Under the pieces are notes generated by a model that did not search any database, was not told the origin of the DNA, and worked only from the letters and a program-made list of their open reading frames with translations. A stretch of 64,000 nucleotides of DNA, from the NCBI GenBank assembly GCA_028641055.1, contig CM054060.1, forward strand, positions 160,396,322-160,460,321, written 5' to 3'. The stretch comes from Alopecurus myosuroides (Eukaryota > Streptophyta > Magnoliopsida > Poales > Poaceae). Positions 23,501-31,900 of the stretch are shown here, piece by piece (the first letter of the stretch is position 1; each line of letters opens with the position of its first letter). Both the position numbers and the translations under genes were made by a program.

Positions 23501-23884
23501 TGTTGGTCGTCCAAGAAACAAAACTGCATTGCTCTCTCCACCACTGAGGCCGAATACATCTCCGCGGCTAGTTGTTGTGCTCAATTACTTTGGATGAGGC
23601 AAACATTGAGAGATTATGGCATCATCTTCGACAACGTTCCTCTCTTGTGCGACAATGAGAGTGCCATCAAGATCGCCTACAATCCCGTTCTTCACTCCAA
23701 GACGAAGCACGTTGAGATACGGCATCACTTCATTCGGGATCATGTTGAGAAGGGTGATATTGACCTCTCCTATGTTGCGACCAAGGATCAACTCGCGGAT
23801 ATCTTCACGAAGGCCCTTGATGAACCAAGATTTCGGGGTTTGAGGAATGAACTAAATGTGATCGATGCGTCTAACTTCTCTTGA
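20534..23884 (+). CDS. SIRE pol: protease, integrase, reverse transcriptase, RNase H
   Basis: One open frame of 1116 codons. The frame begins inside the protease active site (DSGAS, first residues) and is open back to 20504 without an ATG, so translation must come from gag-pol. Then follow a zinc-binding pre-integrase domain (HRRLAH and CSSCVLGK, about residues 132-178), the integrase core with the D, D, E residues near HLDLFGP (195), RSDNGSEF (259) and NGVAERKN (293), a variable linker rich in Gln/His/Asp (about 420-560), RT with YVDDIIFG near residue 800, and RNase H with SDADYAG near 963 and LCDNESA near 1037. Integrase before RT is the copia order. No internal stop, in keeping with a recent insertion. 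It makes and integrates the DNA copy. Confidence 0.92.
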   Translation: MDSGASQHMTGSNDAMSDIHPPLPHLNCATIGDNSELKVLGRGKVAISNDLSIENVLLVESLGYNLISVLQLAKSGFTSFFNKENVIVTWETTLKVAFVGHVENGMYVVDFSKGDTCAATCLMAKVDVGWLWHRRLAHTNMRTLHDLQSGNHVLGLTNAKFAKDRVCSSCVLGKQHGEAHPTKTNITTSRILELIHLDLFGPLSYDSLGGKKYCLVIVDDYSRYCWVYFFKRKSETQKRVIEFITLVERQHNTSIMAIRSDNGSEFKNYTVEGFLSEEGIAHQYSTPYTPQQNGVAERKNRTLMDAARTMIAEFSSPYNFWAEAVSTACHASNRLYLRKILNKTPYEILTGKKPDVSYFKVFGCKCFIRKRGKRLSKFETKSYEGIFVGYATNSHAYRVYNKSTGQVEEAIDVVFDEDNGSQGGRIDHGFVGDAIPPIVIRRMGVGEIIPIEENRMTEGEGLCSTQVEPLTTSIDNHATQQDAPSPHASPQGQANTQGQAHDEGQAHNGEQDTHGGDTIHHIRDPPPINDQDQGGHVSDDEGDDQVLSKETLEEMLARRAKRRLDNLARAGHTEDMILGQVRGRVVTRRQLADFSKAHAFVSHIEPKKVYEALEDQDWLEAMHDELNNFERNKVWKLVPRPKDCKNVIGTKWIFKNKQDKDGIVIRNKARLVAQGFSQVEGVDFGETFAPVARLESIRILLAYASHHNFKLQQMDVKSAFLNGPIHELVYVKQPPGFEDPNHPDHVYKLDKALYGLKQAPRAWYEHLKEFLVDRGFNVGLIDPTLFTKKVGGDLFICQLYVDDIIFGSTNVAFNDEFCKLMTDKFEMSMMGELEYFLGFEIKQHPEGTFIKQAKYTQDMLKRFNMHDAKPMKTPMSTTVDLKPDPNGKEVDQKVYRSMIGSLLYLCASRPDIMYSVGKCARFQASPRQSHLEAVKRIFRYLVHTPNFGLWYPKGSSFQLIGYSDADYAGEKTDRKSTSGSCQFLERSLVCWSSKKQNCIALSTTEAEYISAASCCAQLLWMRQTLRDYGIIFDNVPLLCDNESAIKIAYNPVLHSKTKHVEIRHHFIRDHVEKGDIDLSYVATKDQLADIFTKALDEPRFRGLRNELNVIDASNFS

Positions 23885-24251
23885 ACCCTTGCATGTGTAC
23901 CTTCACTATATGTGCTATCTAGTCTAGATGTAGGCATGGACATAGGGGGAGCGTAGTTCAACTCATGAACAAACACTCCACCTATCATGCGTAAAACAAT
24001 CAAAACGTATTGCATATCTAGTCAGTTCGTGACTTATTGTGCTTAAAACGTGAGTGATACTCTTGAGTCCAAGATACATCTTCGCGGCTCCTTGGTGTCA
24101 CTCAAACACGGTGGCTTCGGCCACCAACTTTTTCCTTTTTTGAATGTGTTTTGTTTGATGTTTTCCTCGTATTTGTTCGATTGTTTGTGTCTTTTTGCAT
24201 TTTTGGAGGCTCACGATTTGATCCATCTTCCACAAATCTTGGATGGCATTG
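23885..24251 (+). other. Post-pol spacer of the SIRE element
   Basis: No gene seen. A purine run (ATAGGGGGAGCG near 23942-23953) resembles an extra polypurine tract. The region leads into the second palindrome array. Confidence 0.45.
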
Positions 24252-24570
24252 GCGCTCCGGAAATTCCGGCTCAGGACCGGAATATTCCGGCCCTCCGACG
24301 TTTGACTCAGAAATTTCGCTAACTTTCGCTGTGCCCGCTCGCAGAAGGCACACCGGAAATTTCAGCGGAAATTTCCGGTCCAAACTTCCGGGGTCCGGAA
24401 TATTCCGTGTCTTAAGCCACGGAAATTTCCGGAGGGAGATTTGGACTCGAATAATCCCCCAACTATCCAGCGTGCCCGCTCGCAGAAGGCACACCGGATA
24501 TTTGGGCGGAATATTCCGGCCCAAATCTCCGGGGCCCGGAATATCCGGTATTAATGCCGGAAATTTCCGG
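24252..24570. repeat. Second palindrome array, upstream of an internal TATA box
   Basis: CCGGAATATTCCGG (24277-24290), CCGGAAATTTCCGG (24557-24570), GGGCGGAATATTCCGGCCC near 24505-24523, and many half or imperfect sites. The motif GTGCCCGCTCGCAGAAGGCA occurs twice (near 24331 and 24472). It matches the LTR's companion motif GCCCGCGCACAGAAG, so the two arrays share composite units and not only the palindrome. Confidence 0.88.
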
Positions 24571-24587
24571 TGCTCTTGGTCTGGGAC

Positions 24588-24594
24588 TATATAA
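24588..24594 (+). promoter_or_regulatory. Internal TATA box for the accessory gene of the SIRE element
   Basis: TATATAA within GGGACTATATAAGGACG, 17 bp after the last palindrome, mirroring the array-then-TATA order of the LTR. The next ATG with good coding continuity is 167 bp downstream at 24761. Confidence 0.65.
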
Positions 24595-24760
24595 GGACGA
24601 CGGGAGGGAGCAGTCCACGTTGCTTCCCTCCCCTCGTCTCTCCACTCGCCCCCAGCCAGCCGCCGCCGCCTCCAAGCCTTCCGGGAGGCCTCTTTGCCTC
24701 CCCTACTCATTCTCTCCTCTTCCCTTGCGGATCAAGAGACCGCACGTCCTTTCCTGATTC

Positions 24761-26618
24761 ATGGATCCTGGTACGTGTTCGTTTTCTCCGCAAATTTTGG
24801 GTTGAGTAGATGCATTCTCACTTTATCTAGGGTTTTTCATGTTCTAGCATGGTTCTTTGCTCACACAAAAGTATCATCTATTCATCCTCGTACTAGATCC
24901 CCTGTTCCAGATTCGTTATAGGCCCAGATTCAGATCTGGATTCGAAAATCCCGCAGGCCGGAAATTTCCGCCCAGGGCCGGAATTTCCGCTCCCCGGAAA
25001 TTTGCCCTGAGGCCGGAATTTCCGTCCTCCGGAATTTCCGTGTTCATGACCGGAATTTCCGGCCTATACTGAATCTTCACCATCACTCCACGATATTCCA
25101 TTCCTCATTTCGTGAGCCCCCGTATTTGATGTTTGTTTGCTTTTCCTTGGTTTTCTATTTGCTTTCCTCGCAGATGGTTCCACCTCTAGGTCTGGCAAGC
25201 TGCTCAGTTCCCGCAAACGCCTCCGTCATCTGACAGAAAATGAGGAGGGGACCTTTGTAGAAGACAATGAGACTCGCCGGCGTGAAAGAGATACTCAGCG
25301 CGCATATGAGCAGCAACGTGAGGCTGATCGGGCTGCTCGCAGAGCTGGTAGGCAGCAAGGCAAGGCAACTCTCAACGTGGGCACCATGCCCATTGTTGAG
25401 TTTAAGGCATGGCGTAACAAGGCTTGGTACACGGAGGGTACTCAGGACCCCACTATTGACTCGTGCTTTTGGCACGTCGAGCAGGAGACCCTCTTCAAGC
25501 AAGTGTACACCGTAATGAGCAAACAAGTGTGCCCCATGAAAGTGATCAATTTTGCTCATCTAGCTGCCAACCCAGATTACTTCAACCCCTCTGTTCAGCT
25601 TGCTGAGGTTCTTGGTTTGCGTCCACTTATGGAGACTCGTTGCTCTTACAACACCACCTACATCCAGCAGTTCTTTGCTACTCTTGTCATTGATGATTCT
25701 AAAGAGATTGGGATGACTTGGATGTCCGGCCCTCACCTGCTCACTGCAAACTTTCATGACTTTGCCACTGTGCTTGACTATCCGTTTGCTGGCCTCAACA
25801 CTCCTCAGGGCCACCGTATGCATATCCATGGGGAAGAGTATGAGAAGAACATGCTTGCTGAGCTCTATGGTTCTCAAGGCACAATTGGATCGGCTAAAGG
25901 CCTCTTTCCAGTCTATGATATCCTCCTGCGCATGCTCAGGGAGTCCATTGCTCCAAGCGCGGGGAATAATGATGCTATTCGTGGTGGCTTGGTCAACCTT
26001 ATGCACCATGCCTTCTTGACCTTCTCTGAGACTGATATGACTGATATGGAGGCTCACCGGATTGATGTGATGGATTTCATTTTCAATGAGATCCACTATG
26101 CTCTCTTCCATCGTAAGGTGCCTCCATATGCCCCTTACATCATGAAGCTCATCAAGGCACGCTATCCTGAAGCACTCCGAGAAGACTTGGAGCTGGACTG
26201 TGAGGATCACAAGGACGTTAATCTCTATAAGAAGTCTGCCCACACTCAGCAGGCCGCTCATAATGTTGGTGCATCTGGACAGGGACACAGGGATGCTCGC
26301 ATGCGTCCTCCTCCTCCTGGGAAGAAGAAGCGCGCGTGGCTTGCTCGTGCCGTTGAGAAGGTGCTGAGCTTGATGGTTTGCGTCCACAAGGAGAACTATG
26401 CTGCCTATGTGGAGCGCCGCACTATTTTAGAGAACCAGCACCACATCATGACTGCCCTCAAGACTCCCACTGTGCCACCTCTTCCTCCCCCTCGGGTTGC
26501 TTACAAGAACTGGAACAACCGTGACGTTGACTGGGATATCGGTGTTGATGAAGATGAGGACATGGAGACTGCCACCGACAGTGAAGCTGAAGAGGACGAA
26601 GAGGACACCCAGGCCTAG
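24761..26618 (+). CDS. Spliced accessory ORF of the SIRE element (after pol), function unknown
   Basis: Proposed exon 1 is 24761-24770 (ATG GAT CCT G), with donor GTACGT at 24771; the acceptor is a pyrimidine-rich tract ending CGCAG at 25173; exon 2 is 25174-26618. The split codon G|AT joins in phase, giving about 484 aa. The protein starts Ser/Arg-rich, has a charged helical stretch (RRRERDTQRAYEQQ), a mostly helical middle without a known catalytic motif, a proline-rich basic patch (PPPPGKKKRAW) and a strongly acidic C-terminus (DEDEDMETATDSEAEEDEED). It resembles extra proteins of plant retroelements of unknown role. No membrane segment: the hydrophobic N-terminus of the unspliced frame from 25137 is encoded by the intron end. 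It occupies the position of the 'env-like' gene of SIRE elements but does not look like an envelope protein. Confidence 0.65.
24957..25064. repeat. Third palindrome array, inside the accessory-gene intron
   Basis: At least five GGAATTTCC or GGAAATTTCC sites, mostly flanked by CCGG-like bases, within about 110 bp (for example GGCCGGAAATTTCCGCC near 24957 and CCGGAATTTCCGG near 25051). They are less perfect than in the other two arrays. Confidence 0.8.
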
Positions 26619-26909
26619 AGTGTGCTCCTTGGGACGTAGCTATCTCTTTTCTCTTTTTGGTGTCTTGATGCCAAAGGGGGAGAAGAATTAGATGATCGTG
26701 GGGATTTGCTTGGGAGGGTTTCGTTTGTTCTTCGTTGCCATTTCCGTTTTTCGTGCGTCTTTTTCGAACTTCGTTCTACCGTACTCGTCCTTTATGTTGA
26801 ACTATTATTATTGGGAGGCATGTCTCCTATATATGCTATCTGTGATGTTTTTCATATCCTGCATTGTTAGCTTTATTCCCTGCAAATACCCGTGTTGTCA
26901 TCATTCACC
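26619..26909 (+). other. 3' untranslated part of the SIRE accessory gene
   Basis: About 290 bp without a gene between the stop of the accessory ORF and the polypurine tract. It contains a second purine run (CAAAGGGGGAGAAG near 26674). Confidence 0.5.
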
Positions 26910-26923
26910 AAAAAGGGGGAGAT
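26910..26923 (+). other. Polypurine tract of the SIRE element
   Basis: AAAAAGGGGGAGAT immediately before the 3' LTR start TGAAAGC. Confidence 0.9.
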
Positions 26924-28286
26924 TGAAAGCTCATGATCCCTCTAATGATTTTGGTGATGATGCTAACACGGATATCTCCTATCTAACAATGTGGTTCAGT
27001 CTGTGCAGCTATTGTCCTAGATGATCATCAGTATATTCTTGTCAAAAGATCAAAGAGAAGCTCTCTATTGTGGAAATTCAGCCACCGGATTTTTCAGTAT
27101 ATAGGGCGGAAATTCCGGGACTTATGTGGCGGATTATCCGGCCATCCAACCGGAAATTTCCGGCCTCCTTTCTGGCTTCCACGAAAACGACTAAGTGTTT
27201 GTCTGCCCGCGCACAGAAGCCAGTACGGAAATTTTCCCCGGAAATTTCCGGGCCAAATATCCGGCCTTCAAGGACTTAGCAGAAATTGGTCTACTTCACA
27301 TTGCCCGCGCACAGAAGGTGGGGCGGAAATTTGCTCCGGAAATTTCCGGAGCAAATCTCCGGCCCTTGGTCCTTAGCAGTTTTCTTCAAGAGGTTGGTGC
27401 CTGCGCACAGAGATGGGGGCGGAGTATTGGGGCGGAAATTTCCGCCCCCGGATATTTCAATTTTCCGCCCCCGGAGTTTTCAAATATCCGGCCAACTCAG
27501 ACCGGAATATTCCGGCCTTTACCCCGGAAATTTCCGGTCCCGCAGGACTGCAACGGTCAGAATTTGGAGGAGCCTATAAATAGCTGTCTTCTTCCTCTAG
27601 ATAGGTAGCTCGTCCATTCCTCTCTCTCCTCCATTGTTGTAGAGCTCAAATCGCCCCGATCTCCCTCCTCCTCCAACCAAACTCGATGCCCTTCAAGGAT
27701 CTCATGGAGGAGGACTAGATCTACCTTTCCACCAAGCCAAAACGTGTGTACCCACACCACAACTCTTGGGATCTTGTAATCTCTTGGTTGCTTTGTCATC
27801 CAAGGGAAACCCTAGTGCTTGTAGCTTCCACCTTGTAGCAAGAAGCTTCGATTGTTGAGAGCCTCCATCTCACTTGTGGAGTAGCCTCAACCCCTTGTAA
27901 AGGTTTGGTCAACGCCTTCAAGTCGACCTCATAGTGGAAACGAGAATCTCCCTCACCGGAGAAGCTCAAGGAGAACAAGGTGTGCACATCCGTGCTATTG
28001 AGGAGCGCCTAGGTGGCTCCCCACCTCTCCAACGTAGACGTACTTCTTTTAAGAAGGAACTACGGGAAACATATCCTTGTCTCCGTGCTTTCACTTGTTG
28101 TCATCTTGTACCGTTCCTTATTTCTGCTGCTACTTGCTTTGTATCACCTAGGGTTCTCACTTAGTTGCACATTTAGGTAATCAAGCATTTACTTTCTTAA
28201 AAGCCCCATTAAAAGTGAATAAGAATTGAAAATTTGTAGGTCACCTATTCACCCCCCCCCCTCTAGTTGACCATATTGAACTTTCA
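26924..28286 (+). repeat. 3' LTR of the SIRE element
   Basis: 1363 bp, the same length as the 5' LTR. I count five substitutions (all in the U5 half) and two compensating 1-bp indels in C runs. It contains the same palindrome array and TATA box (27575-27582). Confidence 0.96.
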
Positions 28287-28291
28287 CTATC
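28287..28291. other. Target site duplication CTATC (right copy) of the SIRE element
   Basis: Matches 16444-16448 exactly. Confidence 0.95.
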
Positions 28292-29282
28292 TCCTCCAGT
28301 TCTTCTTGCATCCCGAAGGATTGGGCGATCTCGTTGAATTGGATGTCGCATTTATTGGACTTTTGGAAATCGCCGTTGATGGTGATTGTGCCATATTCTC
28401 CAGGCAACTTAAGCTTCAAGTATGCGTAGTGCGGTACTGCCATGAATCTGGCGACTCCGTTCGACCGAGAATGGCGTGGTACTGTGAGGGCCAATCGACG
28501 ACTTTGAAATCAAGAAATTCTCGCCTGTAATTACTTCGGTTGCCTAGCACCACCTCCAGGTTGATTGTTCCGAGTGGACGGATTGCTTTCCCTGGAACTA
28601 TCCCGTGGAAGGATGTCTCTGATTTCGCGATTCCATCCAAATTCTTGTTCATGCGACGGGGCGTGTCTGCGTAGATGATGTTGATGCCGCTGCCTCCGTC
28701 CATGAACACGCGAGCCAGCTCGTAGTTGCCAATTTGCGCCTGTATGACTAGTGCAATGTGTCCTGGTCGATAGACTCGCGGAGGGTGGTCTTCCTTGGAG
28801 AAAGTTATTGGTTGTTCCGCCATCTTCAGGTACTCGGTTCTCGTAGGTGGGGTTTGCACGGCCATGCATAATTGTCGTGTGTTTGTTTTTTGAACCCTGC
28901 GTGACGGACAAACCTTTTGTATCATGCCTAAGAGTCCCGCTGGGTTCGGGTATCCATTGGCTCCCTGGTTTGGGGCGGGTGGCGCTGGTAGCGCAGCTAG
29001 CAACGTGTTTTGGTTTCCTGCTGGGGGCAGGGCTTGCGGCTGTTGAAATCCTTGAGCTCCTCCTCCAGGAAGCTGCAGGTAAACTTGATTAATTGCCGCT
29101 CTATTTTTCTTCGAGAAGGCTTCGTGGATATCAATGAACTTTCGGCAATCCTTGAGAAGGTGTGTTGCCTTAGTTTTGCCGGTGCGCTTATCTGTAAATA
29201 GATGTAGCGTGCAGTAACTGTCGAGGTCCTCCTCGGGGGTTTTGTCTTCTGGCTTTGGCTTCCACTCGCGTTTTCCACGATA
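28292..29282 (-). pseudogene. Gag C-terminus and aspartic protease of the Tat element, broken and cut by the SIRE insertion
   Basis: The open part 28416-29003 contains the protease active site as DGGSG (family consensus DGGSS) followed by INIIYADT, and ends in a frameshift after YHAILGR. The protease tail (ARFMAVPHYAYLKLKLPG) continues in another frame at 28292-28494 and runs into the copia insertion at 28287. Upstream (29004-29282) lies a proline/glutamine-rich linker with a degenerate zinc-binding stretch (THLLKDCRKF). In a live element protease matures gag and pol in the particle. Confidence 0.85.
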
Positions 29283-31333
29283 TCAGCTGTCGCAATTTTT
29301 TGTGAACTCCGCTGCCACAAATTCTTCTCGATCATCGTGGTCGTAATTCTTTCTTCTTTTATTTCGACTATGGCGATCGTCATCGCGTGCTGGGGATGAG
29401 TCTTTCTCATAGCGCACTGCGTCTTCGCCATTTGCCCATCTGTCGGCTATGGTCATCAATTCTCCCATGGTTTTGGGTGCGAGTCGTCCCAGTTCTTCCC
29501 TGAAAGAGGTTCGCTGTGCTCCTTTGGCGAATGCTTCAACCGCGACTTCTTCTGATATATTTCCCGCTGTATTCCTTAGTGTGGTCCATCGCTGAATATA
29601 TTCGCGAGTAGACTCGCCACTTTTCTGCTTGCAAGCTCGTAGCTCCTCGATGGTCTCCGGTCTTTTGTATGTTGCCTGAAATTTTTTGCAAAAATCGAGG
29701 TTTAGATCGTCCCAAGACCTGTAGCATGCCTTCGGCCTTCCTTCGAGCCAGCTGCGGGCAGTGCCGACTAGGTGTAAGTTGAGGTACTGCATAGCTGTGT
29801 TTTTGTTCCCACGTTGGCATTTTACTGCCGTGAGGTAACCTGACAACCAGGCCTGAGGCTCTTGCGAACCATCGTATTTCTGTACTTCCGTGGATAGCTT
29901 AAATCTCTTGGGTAGCGGCGCCTCACGGATGTTGCGGACAAAGCATAGGGCTCCGCAGACTTCGTCGTCGGAGGATGTAGATGGGGAGCGTGCACGGTTT
30001 CTGGCCGCCCGATCTTTATCAACCTTGCGCTGGGCGATGTCCGATCGCGCGTTGTACCCGGGTTCCTCGCGATTGACGTCTCCTCTCGGCTCCTTGCTGC
30101 GATGTCGCGAGTGGCTGCTGTCTCGATCTCTTTGCGGGCTGCGATCTCGATCCCTCCGCGGGCTGCGATACCGACCTCTTCGCGGGCTGCGGCTACGGTC
30201 TCAACCCCTCGGGCTGCTATCGCTGCCACTTGGGCTATCTCCACGTCGTCGAGCTTCTTTCCCTCGTGCCCGACGAGGTGATTTTTCCTTGCCAGGTGAT
30301 GTGCCCCTATGTCCACGGGGCGCTTCCTTGTCCTTCTGAGCGGCTGCTTTCCTTCGATCCTAGGAGGCGAGTTTTGCGGCCGCCATGCCTAATCCTTTCT
30401 GCACTTGCTTGTATTGTTCCGCACGGGGGTTGTTTTCCCCTGGTTGATTGATTTGCATGTAGGTGGCAGCGGCTAGTACCGCGGCTGCGGGAGTTTGCGG
30501 ATGGATGTTTCCATCCTCGTCGACGTGCATGAGTGATTTGTTGATTCCGCTCAAGGACTCGCCGCCCATGGTCGCGGTTTTTGAAACGTATCCTTTCTTC
30601 GGGGGGCGATTCCCGACAGAGGGCGTCATGGATAATGCGGCCCGACGCTGGCTTGATGCATCCGCTAGCTTCTTTCGCTCGGCTAGGTCTTTCCGAGCTT
30701 CCTTTATTGCAGTGGCCGCTCTCACTAGATGATAGTGGTAGGCGGTATTGTCCTCGTGAGGAGCTCCTTGTTCCAGTGGCGTGCTTGTGCGGATGGCCTC
30801 CTTTGCCCGATTCCAGGCAGCTCGAGAGACGCCAACGGTAGTGCGCTGTTTTGCACTGTTTTCAGTTTCTTCGGGTGGGGCTCCTGACCCTGCCATGCAG
30901 ACCTGAGCCAGATATGGCTCGCGAGTCCTAGGCGCAGTTAGGCAGGCTTTCCTGACCCGAGAAGGTTCCTCTGTAGAGAGGGTATGGAAGTTGCCTGTGT
31001 TAAGGCGGACGGATTCGCCACTTTTCGCCAAATCACGATCCGCGTAGCGGGGTCGTGAGTCGACAGCTTCCGGGCTAGAGATTGACCCAGATTCCGATCC
31101 TTCGAGATCAATTTTCTCGGGGAAGCATAGAATTCCGTCTTTGTTTCTGTAGAACTGGAAGCTTCCGAACGTCAGCGTGATGCTCTTCTCCAAGTCGCTA
31201 AATACCGGGCGTGATTCCGGCGAGTGAGGGGTGACGATGACCGACCCGATTCGGATCAGATTCGAAGTCCTGGGGTTCCAGCGTGAGTTGGTTGTCGATG
31301 AAGCCGAAGATGCCGGAGATCCATCGCCCGTCG
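29283..31333 (-). pseudogene. Gag of the Tat element, decayed
   Basis: The conserved gag core is 29283-29846 (with SWLEGRP, FCKKFQATY and REYIQRW), ending at a TGA (29283-29285) that interrupts a frame continuing into the protease region. Upstream, 30360-31333 is open to the primer site and holds a serine/proline-rich N-terminal region with a conserved FGSFQFYRNKDG stretch. Between 29850 and 30360 an Arg/Ala-rich stretch has several stops. The frame runs back through the primer site into the LTR without a clear start codon, so the N-terminus is uncertain. Several stops look like CGA or CAA codons hit by C-to-T change. Confidence 0.82.
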
Positions 31334-31351
31334 TTCCCCCAGACGGCGCCA
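31334..31351 (-). other. Primer binding site of the Tat element
   Basis: The - strand reads TGGCGCCGTCTGGGGGAA two bases after the LTR end TTCGACA. TGGCGCC-type sites are common in non-chromovirus plant gypsy elements. Confidence 0.82.
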
Positions 31352-31353
31352 AT

Positions 31354-31844
31354 TGTCGAATCTGTATCTCAACAAGTCCCTCGGGTGAACCCATAGGGTT
31401 TCGATTAGGAGAACGTGTAGGCGCTGGTGACAATCGTCGGCTAGACAGGGGGCACGATTTACCCAGATTCGAGGCCCTCGTAGAGGTAAAAACCTTACTC
31501 CTGCCTCTGTTGATCTGTATTAACGAATAGATCGGTTACAATGGTGGTTGCTCAAGTCGAGAGTATGATCTCGATCTCAAGGCTTGGTGGTGCGGTATTG
31601 CTTGGTCCCTCTCCTGTGGTTCTCCTGGCCTTATATAGGTGGTCAGGTCTCAAACTGTACACGGAGAGGATTTGAACTCTACCCTAGAGTCGGTTACAAG
31701 TTTCCTAACTTGCCCGCAAGGCTTTGCGGGTGGGCTTTTAATTGGGCCTTCTAGAGTAATCCGTGATGCCTCCTTTAGAGCTTGGGCCGTGGACCTGAGA
31801 CCGGGTAGGCTCACCCGACAGGCCTAGGATCCATCCCTTCGTCA
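31354..31844 (-). repeat. 5' LTR of the Tat element
   Basis: 491 bp; the - strand begins TGACGAAGG and ends GATTCGACA. It pairs with 7004-7495 and has the same TATATAGG-type box. Confidence 0.92.
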
Positions 31845-31849
31845 AACCT
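31845..31849. other. Target site duplication AACCT (right copy) of the Tat element
   Basis: Matches 6999-7003 exactly. Confidence 0.93.
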
Positions 31850-31886
31850 ACAGATCTCATAAAAGGTTTTAACCTAAGGTCGCTTC

Positions 31887-31900
31887 GCTCTGATACCATC
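31887..31900 (-). other. Primer binding site (tRNA-iMet) of the LARD-like element
   Basis: The - strand reads GATGGTATCAGAGC directly after the LTR end GGGTCACCACA. Confidence 0.9.

Larger units (their letters stand above)
16449..28286 (+). mobile_element. Ty1/copia retrotransposon of the SIRE/Maximus type, young full-length copy
   Basis: 11,838 bp with 1363-bp LTRs, a tRNA-iMet primer site, gag with a long coiled-coil extension and CCHC knuckle, pol in copia order (protease, integrase, RT, RNase H), an extra ORF between pol and 3' LTR, and the polypurine tract AAAAAGGGGGAGAT. Gag with a coiled-coil tail plus an extra ORF after pol fit the SIRE lineage. By hand count the LTRs differ at 5 bases and two 1-bp indels, so the insertion is recent. 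It lies between the protease and RT of the Tat element. Confidence 0.93.
7004..31844 (-). mobile_element. Ty3/gypsy retrotransposon of the Tat type with antisense gene
   Basis: The - strand element is about 13.0 kb once the nested copia insertion (16449-28291) is removed. It has LTRs of 491-492 bp, a TGGCGCC primer site (31334-31351), gag, protease, RT, RNase H, a second archaeal-type RNase H and integrase on the - strand, an antisense multi-exon gene and tandem repeats between integrase and 3' LTR, and the polypurine tract CTCGGGGGCTAC. A dual RNase H, no chromodomain and an antisense ORF downstream of integrase are known traits of the Tat lineage. By hand count the LTRs differ at about 23 bases. 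All coding parts carry stops or frameshifts, so the copy is dead. Confidence 0.9.

Noticed and set aside
24102..24710. 202-codon open frame on the - strand over the second palindrome array
   Set aside because: Its protein is a run of FP/GP-type repeats created by the GGAAATTTCC palindromes; no domain and no start context. It is a shadow of the repeat.
25137..25173. Hydrophobic N-terminus (MLFLGFLFAF) as a signal peptide of an envelope-like protein
   Set aside because: These bases form the pyrimidine-rich end of an intron (ending CGCAG); the exon continues in phase from an upstream ATG with a consensus donor.
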